DNA of 64,000 nt from Podaxis mareebaensis (taxonomy: Eukaryota; Basidiomycota; Agaricomycetes; Agaricales; Agaricaceae): assembly GCA_018524725.1 (NCBI GenBank), contig JAEUWP010000397.1:1-64000 (forward strand), given 5' to 3'. Position 1 is the first letter of the stretch, and each line of letters begins with the position of its first letter. Made by a program: the position numbers and the translations under genes. Positions 35,854 through 47,882 of the stretch are shown here, piece by piece. The notes under the pieces were generated by a model. It was given only the letters and a program-made list of their open reading frames with translations, searched no databases and was not told the DNA's origin.

Positions 35854-36544
35854 TGTTACATTCTGGATGGGTGCCTAGGGCATCAGGGAGCAGACCTCAG
35901 CCTCAGCTTATGTGCTGTGTCCTTCTGGTATCACATTGGTCCAATTTGGACAGGAGTGGAACCCAGAGGCAGAAGGAACAAGAGACAGAGTGCAGATGAA
36001 TGGCAGGAGTGGTCAGGAGATGACCCAGGAGGCTGATGAGTAGATCAGAGGTAGAGGAGTTTAATGAAGTCAATATTCAGACTGAGGAAACAGATACAGG
36101 AAACTACTACACTTAAATATGCATTGAGAATTGGAAACAGGAAACAGGAAAATAACCAGGGAACAACAATGAATACAAATGGGTAAAACATTTCAGAGGT
36201 AAAACAGGAACTGGAAGTGTGCAGAAGGTACAGGTATGGAGGCAGAATGGAAGGGAGGCTGTTCAGAATGTAATAAAATATAGAACAGAAGTAAGGAACA
36301 AATGGACCAAGGCAAGAGTAAAGTATCTGAGATGATAAAGGAAAAGCAAATGAACAACACTCATTGCAGTGGTTGTGAGTGACTAAGTGCACACACCTGC
36401 CTGTTCAGATAACAGGGTGGATGGAAATCCATCAATGGAACAAGCAGATCAGAGTTGTACAAAATCAGAACATTGGATATTGGATTTTCAGACATTGGAT
36501 AAGCATGGGAAAGTAAGTGCAGAAGCATGTGAGCAGTTGTGACA
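35854..36544 (-). mobile_element. 3' long terminal repeat of a minus-oriented Ty3/Gypsy element
   Basis: On the minus strand it runs from TGTCACAACTGC at 36544 to GAATGTAACA at 35854, 691 bases, with TGT and ACA ends. Directly upstream on that strand lies AAGGGGGGAATACTG, a polypurine tract, which marks this as the 3' LTR of the element whose coding region lies at 38-43 kb. It is inverted relative to the copy at 33833-34521. Confidence 0.75.
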
Positions 36545-36608
36545 GTATTCCCCCCTTAAGGCTGAGCCCTTGAGGCCTTGAGGCAGCTGACTCAGAAACA
36601 AAGTCTAA

Positions 36609-37436
36609 GTGATCAGGAATCATCAGAACATATACCTGGGTAGGAACTCATCAAAAAAATATTTGTTTCAGTCCTCTCTTCATACCCTCATGTCTCCCCA
36701 GCCCAGCCAAGTCACCCTCAACCTCAGCAAGCTCACTCTAGAACAGCAGGCAGTACTTGGTTTTCCAGATGAACCTCTAGTGGCCATAGAGGTTGATGCA
36801 AGTGGAAGTGGAGATACAAGCAAGTATTATCAGGAGTTGGAAGGTAGTCAGGCAGCTGTATGGGAAAAGACAAAGAAAAAGTCAAAGAGTAAGCAAGTGG
36901 AGAGTCCAGAGGAAGAGGGTGGCAATGAGGAGCTCACATTGGTGACACCAAGTGTGCAGGTCAGACAGCAATTGTTGAGGAGTTCACAGTGGGTGACTCC
37001 ATTGGGTCCTATGATGTCACATGTTGTAGTGCCACCATTACCATCATGATCAGGTGGTTCAGGAGCAGGAGTGGGTGAGGGAGGTATCTTGCTGGTGCCA
37101 TGCAAGAAGTGCTTGGAAAAAGGGTTGGTCTGTTGCAGATATCCAGAAATGGCTTATAACAAGTGTAAGTGGAGATATGTCAGGTGTGATCTGGCTGGGG
37201 GTATGAGAATATTGGTAGTGCCTGTGCCAAAGAAGAAGACAGGGGGGTCATCTGTAGCATCAGGAGTAGCATCAGGCTCTGGAAGGAGTGTCTTCAGGAA
37301 TCCAGTCAGGCTATCAACTTTGACTTTCACACCACCTATGCCATCAATAGTGTGGACTCTGTCAAGTACATCCACAGCTGCTTGGAGTACAACATTGCTT
37401 TCTCAGCCAGCTCCAATTCCAATCCAGAGCCCTTAG
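36609..37436 (+). pseudogene. Cys-rich zinc-cluster-like ORF of an unclassified repeat
   Basis: Two consecutive plus-strand frames (36609-37049 and 37071-37436) separated by a stop encode a Ser/Gly-rich acidic protein with the segment VPCKKCLEKGLVCCRYPEMA and then KCKWRYVRCDL, a C-x2-C-x6-C and C-x4-C arrangement that recalls fungal Zn2Cys6-type clusters. A coiled-coil-like stretch rich in MQ and ME follows at about 37560-37800 with stops. It lies in the place expected to be the 3' end of the minus-strand Gypsy element, on the opposite strand. I do not recognise a named family. Confidence 0.4.
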
Positions 37437-38094
37437 CATAAAAAGGCTGAGATTGGGTGGGAGCTGTCTCTGGTGAGTACATCTAGTGTGAGGATATGAC
37501 CATACTAATGAAAATTCAATAGTCTCCTTCATCTCCACAATCCCACCAATATGTGCAGGAGATGAAGTACTTCAGGTCAATGATTGAGCAGTTCTCTGAC
37601 AAGCTGGCAATGATGCAGGAGTTACATAATTAAAACCAGCAGGCTATTAACCATCTGTAGACCACTCTAGAGCAGGGCATCAAGTTGAACCAGTCATTGC
37701 AGTGGACTATCATGCAGTTGATGGATTGGACAGTGGAGGTGATGGATCAGAACACAGAGGCAATGGAAGCAATACAGGCAATGATGGAGTAGAACATGGA
37801 GATGATGTGAGATCTTGAGCTGGTGTATCATTAGGAGGATCTGGAGGGTCACAGAGGAGGTTTATCAAGGCAGGTCCAGAAGGGCCCATGAGTCCCCTCA
37901 CCTCTTTGTGCCCTCATGTGTAGTTCATTCATTTTCTTGGAATGTAGTATTGCAATGTCATCAGAATTTGTGAATATGATTGAACATTTTTTCTTGGTCC
38001 CAGAAAGTGTGAAAATAAGATGAAAATGAAAATGAAAACAGAAACTAATAAGAAATGGAATAATAAGTAAAAACAACAATAAGAAATAGGAAAC

Positions 38095-41000
38095 TTAGCA
38101 TAAAAATGAGAGAGTAGAAAGAGGACCAGACTTTGCAGGATAAGCAGCATGAAAATCAGTTACAAGTTCAGCAGCATGTTCTAGCTCCATAGTGGGTAGC
38201 CAGAAAGATTCCTCATTGGTATCCTCATAACCTAACCAGATCACCTTGTACAATAATTTGCATGCCCTGCAATGACTGATTTTTGAGTCAATGATCCAAG
38301 CAATTTCATATTCAGGTTCACTGTTGATAATAATGGGTGCAGGAGCAGGTTCAGTATGATTAGGGATTGGATTCAGAGTAGTGGGCTTGAGCATAGAGAC
38401 ATGGAAGATGGGATGGACAGCATACATGGAATTGGATAGTCAGATTGTGAATGAGTGTGAGCCAGCCTAGGAGATAATCTTGTAGGGACCTAGGTACTTC
38501 TTGGAAAGCTTCTTTGAAGGCCTCATAGTATGGAAGAATTGCACTTTGATGAATACCTTGTCTCCAACCTTGAAATTGGGAGCTGGAAGACAATGGGAGT
38601 CAGTGGAGACCTGGTATCTACACTGGGCATGAGCAACCTTGGATTTCAGAGTAGTGTGAAGCTCATCAAGATCCACAGCAAATTGTTGGGTGCAGGCAAA
38701 AGCAAGATCACATTCAGGGTGAACAGTGATATTCAGATGGTAACCTTTGTTCATGAAAAAGGGAGAGATAGCCATAGTTGCACTCAGAGCATTATTGAAT
38801 GCAAACTCAGCAATCAGAAGGAGTTTAGCCCAGTTGTCCTGTTGATAGTTGCAATAAATGCAGAGGTACTGTTCAAAGGTCTGGTTAGTTCATTCCATTT
38901 GTCCATCACCTTTGGGATGGTATCCAGAGGTATAGTGAAGCTTCATGTCAAGAGCTTGACTAAGGGAATAGAAGAAATATGATACAAATTTGGAACCACA
39001 GTTGGAGGTAACATGTGAAGGAACACTGTGCTTGGAGAATACATGTAGGACAAATAATCAGGCAAGCTCAGCAGAAGTGATGGTACCATGCATCAGAACA
39101 AAGATTGCTTGCTTTGTGAGGTGGTCAACAATTACAAGGATAGTGTTGTAACTAGAGGAAGAGGGAAGTTTCTTGATGGAGTCCATAGAAATTGAGTCCC
39201 AAGGGTGTTTGGGGATCAGAAGCTGCTTGAGGTTCCCATATGGCCAATGATGTTGAGGTTTGGATTGCATGCATACCATGCAACTCTTGTAGAAATCCTT
39301 GACAAAGTCTCAGATACCAGGCCATGTATAATCACATTGGATTAATTCTAGGGTTTTGTTCTGGCTAAAATGACCAGCTAGAGCATGGTCATGGTGGTAC
39401 TGCAAGATGCAGAGGTAGAGGTTGTCAGAGTCAGGCACATAGATCCTGTCATCAGGGTTATAAGAAGCTATTGGAATCTACAGACCAACATCCTTCAGGG
39501 TCAGCAAGGTGCTCAGCTGCAATTGGGTCATTAGGAAGAGCAGTAAGGATATCAGAATGGAGTTTAAATGTATCTATGACCATAGTAGCATGAAGGGTCA
39601 GAGTGTAGAGGTAGGTAGCATGGATGGAGGCAGCAAGCTGTTCTTGAGTGAATACAGGCCAGAAATTGTGTAGATTGACCACTGAGTAGTTGCTATTCCC
39701 CTCTTTGGGGTAGATGTCCCATCATCTAGTCAAAGTGTCTGGTTTTGTTCTGAGGTGACCAGGGCAGAAATGGATGACAAGATTGAATTGTGAAAGATAT
39801 TCAGACCAGCAGGCTTGGTGTCAGGTCAAAACCTTTGTGGTACAAAAATACTCAAGGTTCTTGTGATCTATGATGACATCTATTGGAAGAGTGGAGCCTT
39901 TGAGGTAGTGTTGCCAAATGCAGAAGGCTTCAAAGATTGCCAAGAGTTCCTTGTCATGGGTGTCATAATTGAGCTCAGAAGTGGAGAATGTGTGGGAGTG
40001 GAATGCTATAGGATGTATATCACCATCTGGAGTGACAATGGAGAGAATTGTAGCTAGGGCATAGTTGGAAGCATCAGTCTCAACAATAATTTGGGAGTCA
40101 GGAATCCAATGAGTGAGGACCAGAGTAGTGGTGAAGGCATCCTTAAGGGTGTTGAACAATTTGCAGGCTTCATCACTGAAAATCCATGGAGTACCTTTCC
40201 AGGTGAGATAAGTAAGTGGAACAATGATGTCAGAGTATGTATGGATGAAATGGCAGTAAAAATTTGCAAACCCAAGGAAGGACTGAATGTCTTTAACCTT
40301 CTTTGGCTCAGGCCACTCCTGGATGATTTTGACCTTGTCCTTGGACATCTTGAGACCTTTGGGAGAAAGAATATAACCAAGGTATTCAACTGTATTGGAG
40401 TCAAACTTGCATTTATCAGCATGTGTATAAAGACTATTTTCATGATGACATTTAAGGACTTCCTGGACATGCTTGCAGTGCTCAGACAGGTTGTCAGAGT
40501 AGATCAGGATATCATCCAAATAGACAGCAACACACACATCAAGCAAATCATTGAAGATATCATTCATGAATCATTGGAAAGCAGCAGGAGCATTGGTAAG
40601 ACTGAAAGGTATGATGAGCCATTCAAACAAGCTGTAGCAGGTTTGGAATGCAGTCTTCCATTCATCACTTTTAGTGATCTGGACCAAATGATAAGTGTGA
40701 AAGAGATCTATCTTTGTATAAATATGGGCTTTGTGGGGAGAGTCAAGGAGATCAGAAGTGAGAGGAAGCAGGTAACAATCCTTCTTGGTGATATGGTTGA
40801 GGCCTTGGAAATCAACACAAAGTCAGAGGGATCCATCTTTCTTCTTGACAAAAAGAACAGGGGTGCCATGTGAAGAGGTGGAGGGATGGATAAAGCCTAT
40901 TGACAAGTGTTCATCAATAAACTCTTGGAGTGCTTCTAGCTCAACCTGCAATAATGAATAAATTGTTCCAACTGGGGGAGAAGCACCTTCCTCTAAGTTG

Positions 41001-41896
41001 ATCTTGAGGTCAAAAGGACAATACAGAGGAAGGGAGTTAGTGTGGGCTTTGCTGAAAACATCAGTAAATTGGTGATACTTGGCAGGAACATTGAAAAGGT
41101 CAGTAGGCTCTTCAGTGGAGGCAGTAGAAGCAGAAATGGCAGTAGAATGGAGATTAAGGGCAAAGTGGTATGAACCCAGAAGATGCAAAGCACACATGAA
41201 TGCTGCAGCATTGATGAGATGGATGTCAGGCTTCATGGGAGAGAAGGGAGTGGAGTCAGAGATTAGAGTTGGAGATGAAGCTGGATCCAGAACAGTGGTA
41301 AGTCACTCCATGGAAGCAGAGGACATGCATATAGAAATGGAAGGTGCAAGATTTGCATTGTCAGGGGCACAGAAAGTGATATGACCTGAAACCCAATCAA
41401 TCAATGGATTGTGGCAGGTGAGCCAGTCATGTCCTAGAACCACTGAATAAGCAGAATCAAGCTGGGTGACATACAGGTCAAGGTTCATACATTCACCAGT
41501 ATCAAAGGTTACAGGAAGTAAAGCAGACTGAGTGATAAAGGAATTTGAAAAGCCATTAAACAAGCAAAGTTCTACTAGAGCAATAGATGAAGTCAGAATG
41601 TTGAATTTGCACACTAAACCAGAGTTGATGAAACAGTGAGTAGAACCACTGTCAACAAGTGTGGTGATGAAGAAAGGAGAATCAGAAACAGGGGAAGAAA
41701 ATAGAGAAGAAGTAAATTTGAGATATAAAGCATTAGGGTCAGAAAGAGTGGATGTATTGAGGCAGAAACTCCCTGGTGCACAGAGGAGATCAACATGGCC
41801 CCCAGTCTGTGTGGAGTCCTGAGGACTGCCCTCTATTTTTTTGAGCCCTCTGGAGGGGGACCTGAAGTGAGAGGGGCATCTATATTGGCCTTGCAA
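38095..41896 (-). pseudogene. Ty3/Gypsy chromovirus-type pol (protease, RT, RNase H, integrase, chromodomain)
   Basis: Read on the minus strand the domain order is complete but broken by stops and frameshifts. Aspartic protease: TTLVDSGSTHCFI and VVLGHDWLTCHNP (41896-41303). Reverse transcriptase: SSHGTPVLFVKKKDGSL, AVYLDDILIYS with the YLDD box, YLGYILSPKGLKMS, and FLGFANFYCHFI (41236-39821). RNase H: IVETDASNYALA and HDKELLAIFEAF. Integrase: CMVCMQSKPQHH, MDSIKKLP, VDHLTKQAIF and downstream VGDKVFIKVQFFHTMRPSKKL (39279-38467). Chromodomain: YEIAWIIDSKISHCRACKLL and KVIWLGYEDTNEESFW (38427-38095). The order with C-terminal chromodomain identifies a chromovirus-type element. It cannot be active. 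Its 3' LTR is at 35854-36544. Confidence 0.9.
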
Positions 41897-41929
41897 GCCT
41901 TAGCCTTGTTAGCAGATTTTTGAGGACAG

Positions 41930-43079
41930 TTGTTGACCTAATGATCTGGTTCACCACAGAAGAGACATAGCTTGTTATTGGTACAACACTGGCATTCCTA
42001 GGGGGTCAACTTACCATCCTTTCTGAGCTTGTTGGAGAGTGACTTAGGTGGAAATGAAGACAAGGATAAAGACAAAGGCTGATTAGTAGATGGAGTGGGC
42101 TTGGCAAAATGGAACCCTTTACCAGACTGCTGGGATGTATTTGTGGAGTTGTTACTGATACTGGATTTGGCAGTCAGAGGCAGGTTCTTGCCCTTGCCCT
42201 TGTCAGAGGAATGCTGTGGAGACTTCTATTTGTTGTGGAGTGTTGTAGAGTGTTACCAGCCTGGCTCTTCTCACATTGGCATTCCCAGTGGTGATTGTTG
42301 ATACACATCACAGCAGTGTGCATATCAGCATAAGAGGTGGGTTTGCCATTTGGAAGTGAGACAGGGCATCTTGGATGCAGTCTGGAAGTCCATAGTAGTA
42401 ACAATGGCAGAGGATGGAGTCAGGCCACTTGAGGAGACCAGTGAGATGGGTGAACTCAACATTATACTTTGAGATGTGTGACCCATTAGCTATGGTGAGG
42501 TTTTTGAGGTCCTCAGTGGCTTCAGTGATGGGGTCAGTGGTGCTGAAATAGAGATTGAGTTCATCAGAGAGGAGTTTCCAGTCAGTGTACCATGGGATCT
42601 GATTCTAATCTGGCTCTGAGTCAAGAATGGTCTGGAACCACTGGCAAGCTAACCTAGAAAGATAAGAAATAGTGAAATTAACTTTGACAGTCTCCATTTG
42701 GAAAAGTTGCAGATTCATCCTAAAATAGATGCAATACTGGAATAGGAAATCTAGAAGCTTGTATGGCTTGGATCCATCAAAGGTGTTGGGTTCCTTTGCC
42801 TGGATCTTTTCAGAATGCACAACAGGAGGAGGAGGAACAGATTGGTTGCACACACTAGATTCAATACCACAGGTGAGTCTCTCCATAACTCTCATAAAAC
42901 ATGCACCATCATCCTTGGGAGGTTCCTGAGCACTATGGACTTCAGGTTCACTATTGCCATCATCATTACTTGGACCATCACCATCACCAGGGTCATTGCC
43001 TGGAGGGCCACCACCACTCTGACCATCTTCCCAACCTTCAGCATTGTCAGTCAGATTTAGGTCATCAGATGGGTTATAG
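41930..43079 (-). pseudogene. Ty3/Gypsy gag with zinc knuckle, cut by a LINE
   Basis: On the minus strand, frame 42895-42605 has SEKIQAKEPNTFDGSKPYKL then LLDFLFQYCIYFRMNLQLFQ and a WFQTILDSEPD gag core. A zinc-knuckle-like CQCCTNNKLCLFCGEPDH is encoded at about 42000-41940. Decayed low-complexity gag N terminus extends to 43070. A LINE poly(T) begins at 43081, so the element's 5' LTR has been lost or displaced. Confidence 0.75.
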
Positions 43080-44135
43080 TTTTTTTTTTTTTTTTTTTGT
43101 TCAACAATTTGTATACTGGTACTCAGTCACAGTCTGGTTGCAGAATACATCACTGTACCTACTCTATAATAAGATGATGCTAGGGACAAGCTCCCTGCAG
43201 GCTGATGTGCACTTGCCTCCCAAGGGCTACCAAGCACAGGAAGAGGGCAGTGTGATAGTACTACCAGGCATATTACTCCCCAGTCCAGTCCCCCTGCCTG
43301 TCTCCTAAGGCCCCCAGAAGCTGATCCCTGAGAGGACCCACAACCAGAACAATGGGTCAATTCCCAGTTAACTGCTACTAGCAAAAGCCAGCAGACACCA
43401 AAGGCTACAGTTGGATAGGTATCAATTCACTATAAAGGACTCAAGGGCTAGGCCCAGGATCCATAACTGAACCAGGTTTGGCAGTTATCCAATCCCAGAT
43501 GGATCAGTCCTAAAGGCAAATGTGGAGGCATTTGCTTTCAGGAAATTGATCAAGTCTCCCAAATAGATGGGACCCTTGATGTACTTCTTGAAGCACTTAC
43601 AGCACTGCAAGATATGATCATGTATCTTGACCAAAGCTGAGCCACATGGACAGGAGAACTCCTCCTATGGGAAGAATCAGACCTTGTAGGATCTGATGGG
43701 GGCATGCCCAAGGACACACCTTGTGAAGCATACCAAAAGAGTAGGAGGCAACCCTCTAAGGAGAGAGAACCAAGAACCACCAGAGTAGTACCCAGGGGAC
43801 AAGGCAGAGCCCTGTCCCATGCCCACATCAGCATCCATTGGATCCAAGGAGAACTGTCCCCAAAGATAGGAAGTGGCTCATCCTACAAGGTAAGAGGCAA
43901 AGAACCTTCCCACATTCAGGGGGAAGCCTTGCCTATTTAGTATAGCCATGAGCATATCATGGTTCAGGGAAGGAAAGAACTGAGTGATGTTGAAAGCAAC
44001 AATGCTTGTCTTGAGCCCCTTAGCCTAGCCACTTCTAATGACATGGGTAAGGAACAGCCCTATGTCTTTAGTGGACCATTGCCGAACACTGCTGAGCTAA
44101 TTAGGGTGAAAGACCCCATACTTGACAGAGTTGAA

Positions 44136-44597
44136 TTAAAGACACTTTAAGAGCATCTTCTCAACAAGCTTTCCCAGGGTGTTCAGAAGCACTATGGGTC
44201 TGAATGCCTTGGGCATAGAATAGGAGGGTTTTCCTGGCTTGGGGATAATCACTGAGACAGACTCCTTAAAGTGTCTAGGCCAGTGCCCAACAGAGAGGCA
44301 GGCATTAGCCAAGATGAGGAACACATTGTGACACTGATCATTTGCTACTATGTCCTTCAGGTAGGACCAAGTGACATGGTCTGGGCCTGGGGCAGACAAA
44401 GAGGAGCAAGCTGAGAGGGCTTTGCTTAGCTCCAATTGGGAAAACTTGACCCAGTCCCAGATGGGCAGGGCTGGGAGAGGGTCTAGGATGTGGACCTCAG
44501 GGAGCCAATCTAAAGCTGAATTGTATGTACCATGCAGGGCACCCCACAGGGCATCAAGATCATGACAGGGGTAGCCATTATGGCTGATGGCTTCCAC
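44136..44597 (-). pseudogene. LINE A reverse transcriptase N-terminal part
   Basis: The minus-strand frame has SSLSAPGPDHVTWSYLKDIV, FKESVSVIIPKPGKPSYSMP and KAFRPIVLLNTLGKLVEKML, RT blocks 1 and 2. Homology continues in a broken form to about 43790, where the internal deletion begins. Confidence 0.85.
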
Positions 44598-45023
44598 TAC
44601 CAGGAGCTTGCACTGTTTGACCTATTCCATAAGGTCCCATAGTTGCTTATTTGTTGTAGCAATCTCTGTGATCTTCTCATCAAAGAATACTCACTTGGCA
44701 GCCTTAGTGGCATGCCTAAGTTCCACCCAATCTTCAGGGGACCCTGAGGCCCTGTGATGATCAAGTGCTTCTTGACATGCTCTATTCCACCACAGTTTGG
44801 AGCATAAGACAATGTTGACCTCTTTAGCACAGGAATCCCATGCTCAAGAAAAGACTTCAGTGATGGCTGATGCCATCTCCTCAATCTGGTCTGGGAATTG
44901 GGGTTGCTTATCTGCCAACACCAATAGGCCCTCTGAACACACCATGAGGAACCCTAGTCCCTCCTCAGACTCCCTAGAAAGTGCCTGCCTAGTTCCCCCC
45001 AGAGAGACTCATTCAACAGGGAG

Positions 45024-45476
45024 CTAAATCAAAAGGGGGGCATGGTCAGATGACCCCCTGAGGGCAGGCTCTATCCTGTAGTGGAGAGTAAGAGCATTCT
45101 GTACTGAAACAAACATCAAATTGATCACTGAGGGGTGATCTGATGCTGTGAAAGGAAATCTAGTAGGGCCCAGAACCTGGGGCTTAGCCAGGTCCAGGCT
45201 GAGGTCAGATGCTATATCCAAAAGCATCTGAGACCAATAGTGGTGGGTTGGATAAGATTCCTCCCACACCCTAGAATGGAGATTGAAGTCTCCCCCCATG
45301 TAATTCAGGGGTGGTAACTGGTCCACTAGCTCCAAAAGGGCCTGGACCACCATTTTCTCATCATCTGAGTAGATGTTGAGGAGGTGACAATATGACTCCC
45401 TTTGGAATAGGGTGATCAACATCAGATTGTTGTGATCAATCAGGTCTGTCTGAAGTGACAGTCTGAGTTTTGACAA
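45024..45476 (-). pseudogene. LINE A apurinic-type endonuclease domain
   Basis: The minus-strand frame has NYMGGDFNLHSRVWEESYP, the GDFN motif of exonuclease-endonuclease-phosphatase folds, ending GSSDHAPLLI, the catalytic Ser-Asp-His motif. This domain nicks the target DNA. Upstream sequence with the first catalytic residues is not in the same frame. Confidence 0.85.
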
Positions 45477-45739
45477 CCTGTTATGGATATAACCTATAAC
45501 CTGTGGCCTGGATCCAGGATCTACCTACCTGACAAAGCATGTCCACTCAGGATGCTTTGGGGCACCAACATCATCTCCATTAGTCCTTGAGGATGACAGG
45601 GCCTTACAAATAGTTCTCTAGGGTGGCTCCTGCAGGAATACAACATTGTAGTCCATTTTACAGGACTCAGGTAAGGTATCAACCAGAAAGTAGCTATGAT
45701 TTACATTCTGGGAGTATATATAGATGTCTGAGATCTCTT

Positions 45740-47424
45740 TCATTGGGACTGAAAGGGATGCCAGGTGTCAGGGCAAGTAGAGTAATGGGACAAACAGTCA
45801 CGTACTTCAGAGTACTTCTTTCTGATCCAATCACCATTGAGTTGGTGGGACCAGAAGGGGCATTTGCAGGAGTCAGCAGAATGCTTGCCCTTGCAATTAG
45901 GGCATGTGAAGGAATCCCTGTGGGGGCAGGGATGATCTGGCCTGGTTGGGGGGATCAGGGGGTTAGCTTTTGGGTTGCCTTTACACAACCCACACAGAAG
46001 GCAATGGTTTTCACATTTGTGAGGACCAGAACATAGAGGGCAGGCATGACCTTCCTGCCTGCAGGCTGTAGTTAGATGCCCCCATCTCTAGCAATGCTGG
46101 CAGAGAGGGACTCCAGGGTTAGCCTTAGCTGCCAGAATCTAGCAAGATTGGCCAAAGATTTGGATGGTCCTGTTGACCAGAGACCTCACTTTGGTACCCC
46201 TTTGGGAGTCCCAGATTTTGAACCAGACAGTGCACCCATCTGAGGCCAGAGAATTCCACCAAACCCTTATATTATCGGCGATGGTGAACAAGTCCACATA
46301 AGGGAAAGACCTCATAGCAGTGATGATGTCATTGGGCTTGGTGTTATTATGCCCCTGATGAATGAAGGAAACTCTGATAATCTTGAGATAAGATTTGGAG
46401 TAGGGGAGGTCCACATCCCCTCAGGAAGTGGGGCCAAAGACTGAAGGGAGGTGGCAGCAGATGACCTTAAGGTTGTCTTCTGTAGTAATGACATTGGTGG
46501 CAACAATGAATCCACTGAAGCTGGGCCTGATAGACTCACCATGAAGTTTAGACCTCACAGCAATGAGAGCTGTGTTGATAGCAGCTAGTAAGTTGTTGGG
46601 TGTCACTGTAAGAGTAGCAACATCCACTGTGATGATGACCTGGCATCTCATCAGGCCAGAGGTTGTCATAGCAGACCACTTATTAGCAGCCTTTGAGGGT
46701 TTAGCCCCTACTGCCTGTTTCTCAAGTTGGACAAGCTTTTGGGGGGGAGGGATGGAAATACCCTAGCCAAATTGACTAGGTTCATTGTCTTGGCCTACTG
46801 GGGGCCAGGTAGGGCAACTGCTACCTGGGCATAGTTCCCTGGGTGAGTTGCCATGTTGACAGGAGGCAGACTGCCCCTAGGGGCAGGTCTCCTTGGTGGG
46901 TTGGGTAGGGGATGGGGTCCTGACCAGGTATGCCTACTGCCGTTGAGTGCCAATGGGCAGGGGTTGATGGGGTGCACAGGGGGGCATGATGGGGCAGTGT
47001 CATCAGACTCCATAGGCAGAGGGGATGACAGAGGGAGGGGGGAGGGCTGCCTCAGCAAGAATGGCCCTATAGCCTCAATAATCCCATCCACCAATGTGTG
47101 GGCAGAATCAGGATGTGTTGGGACTGTAAACCAGCCTGTGTCTCTGAGGGCCAATACCAGAATTGATGCTGTCCTCATGATCTCATTAAGAGCATTCCTT
47201 GAGATAGGGGAATGAGCATGCTTGAGGACCCAGCTTCTGGTCTTCTCGAGGGATTCAGCAATTGCTTCTGTGTCCTCCTCAACACCTGACATGGTGTTCA
47301 ACAGCTCTAAGGGGATGGCAGCTGGGATGTCACCCACATCCATCTGAGAGGATGGATCAGGGGTGGGGGATGCCTGGCAAGAGTTGCCAGGGGTAGACTG
47401 AGACTGAGCAGCTCTTGGGGTCAC
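45740..47424 (-). pseudogene. LINE A ORF1 with CCHC zinc knuckles
   Basis: The minus-strand frame 47424-46795 has MSGVEEDTEAIAESLEKTRS and then a Pro-rich domain. It continues in other frames through VIITVDVATLTVTPNNLLAA (46669-46421) and a segment with WWNSLASDGCTVWFKIWDSQ (46414-46139). A CCHC region follows, with HPCPHRDSFTCPNCKGKHSA and CKCPFWSHQLNGDWIRKK (45988-45740). ORF1 proteins of this type bind the element RNA. Stops and frameshifts show it is dead. Confidence 0.75.
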
Positions 47425-47882
47425 CTCGGCAGAAAGTTGGCAGTCCTGGGCTGGGGTTGGTGATGCATAGCACTCCCGAGTGGCAGCACTGGGGGACAGG
47501 GGGGTGAAGGGATCTGCACCCCAATCAATAGTGGAGGAGGCAGGGCTCCTGGTGGTAGCAGAGGCATCTGCTGAGGCAAAGCAGCAGCCTGGAGGGGGAC
47601 CCCCTGAGTGTGATTCACCTTGACCTCTTGAGGATTTGGATGAATGTGATATTTAGTCGATGTATACCATGCCTGATTTGAGATTGGGCAACCTAGAGGC
47701 TTTGGGAGTTGAGTAAGACAATGAGTAGATAGGGTGTCCCAAATAGGAAGGTAGTGGTATGAGATTAAGAAGTGCTGTCAGAGTGCCTACACTTGTCCTA
47801 ATGTGGCTCTCCCATAGGACATTTTATACCCCCTTATTGCTGTAGCCACTGGCTGCACCATCCCTCTCTTTGCAAGGGGAAG

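Larger units (their letters stand above)
43081..47880 (-). mobile_element. LINE A: deleted APE-type LINE with ORF1, endonuclease and part of RT
   Basis: The poly(T) at 43081-43098 followed by GTTCAACAATTTGTATACTG marks the 3' end of a minus-strand LINE; related tails occur at 58648, 58800 and 60320. Reading the minus strand: a 5' leader shared with 60740-60895; ORF1 (47424-45740); endonuclease (45476-45024); RT start (44597-43800); then a jump to the C-terminal zinc-finger-like domain (43790-43550) and a 3' UTR. The deletion removes the RT catalytic core and RNase H. CpG is essentially absent. The presence of an RNase H in sister copies suggests the Tad1/I-like group; this is inference. Confidence 0.8.

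Noticed and set aside
40091..40873. 260-residue plus-strand open frame
   Set aside because: It is antisense to the Gypsy reverse transcriptase, where CpG loss has removed stops; no domain fits.
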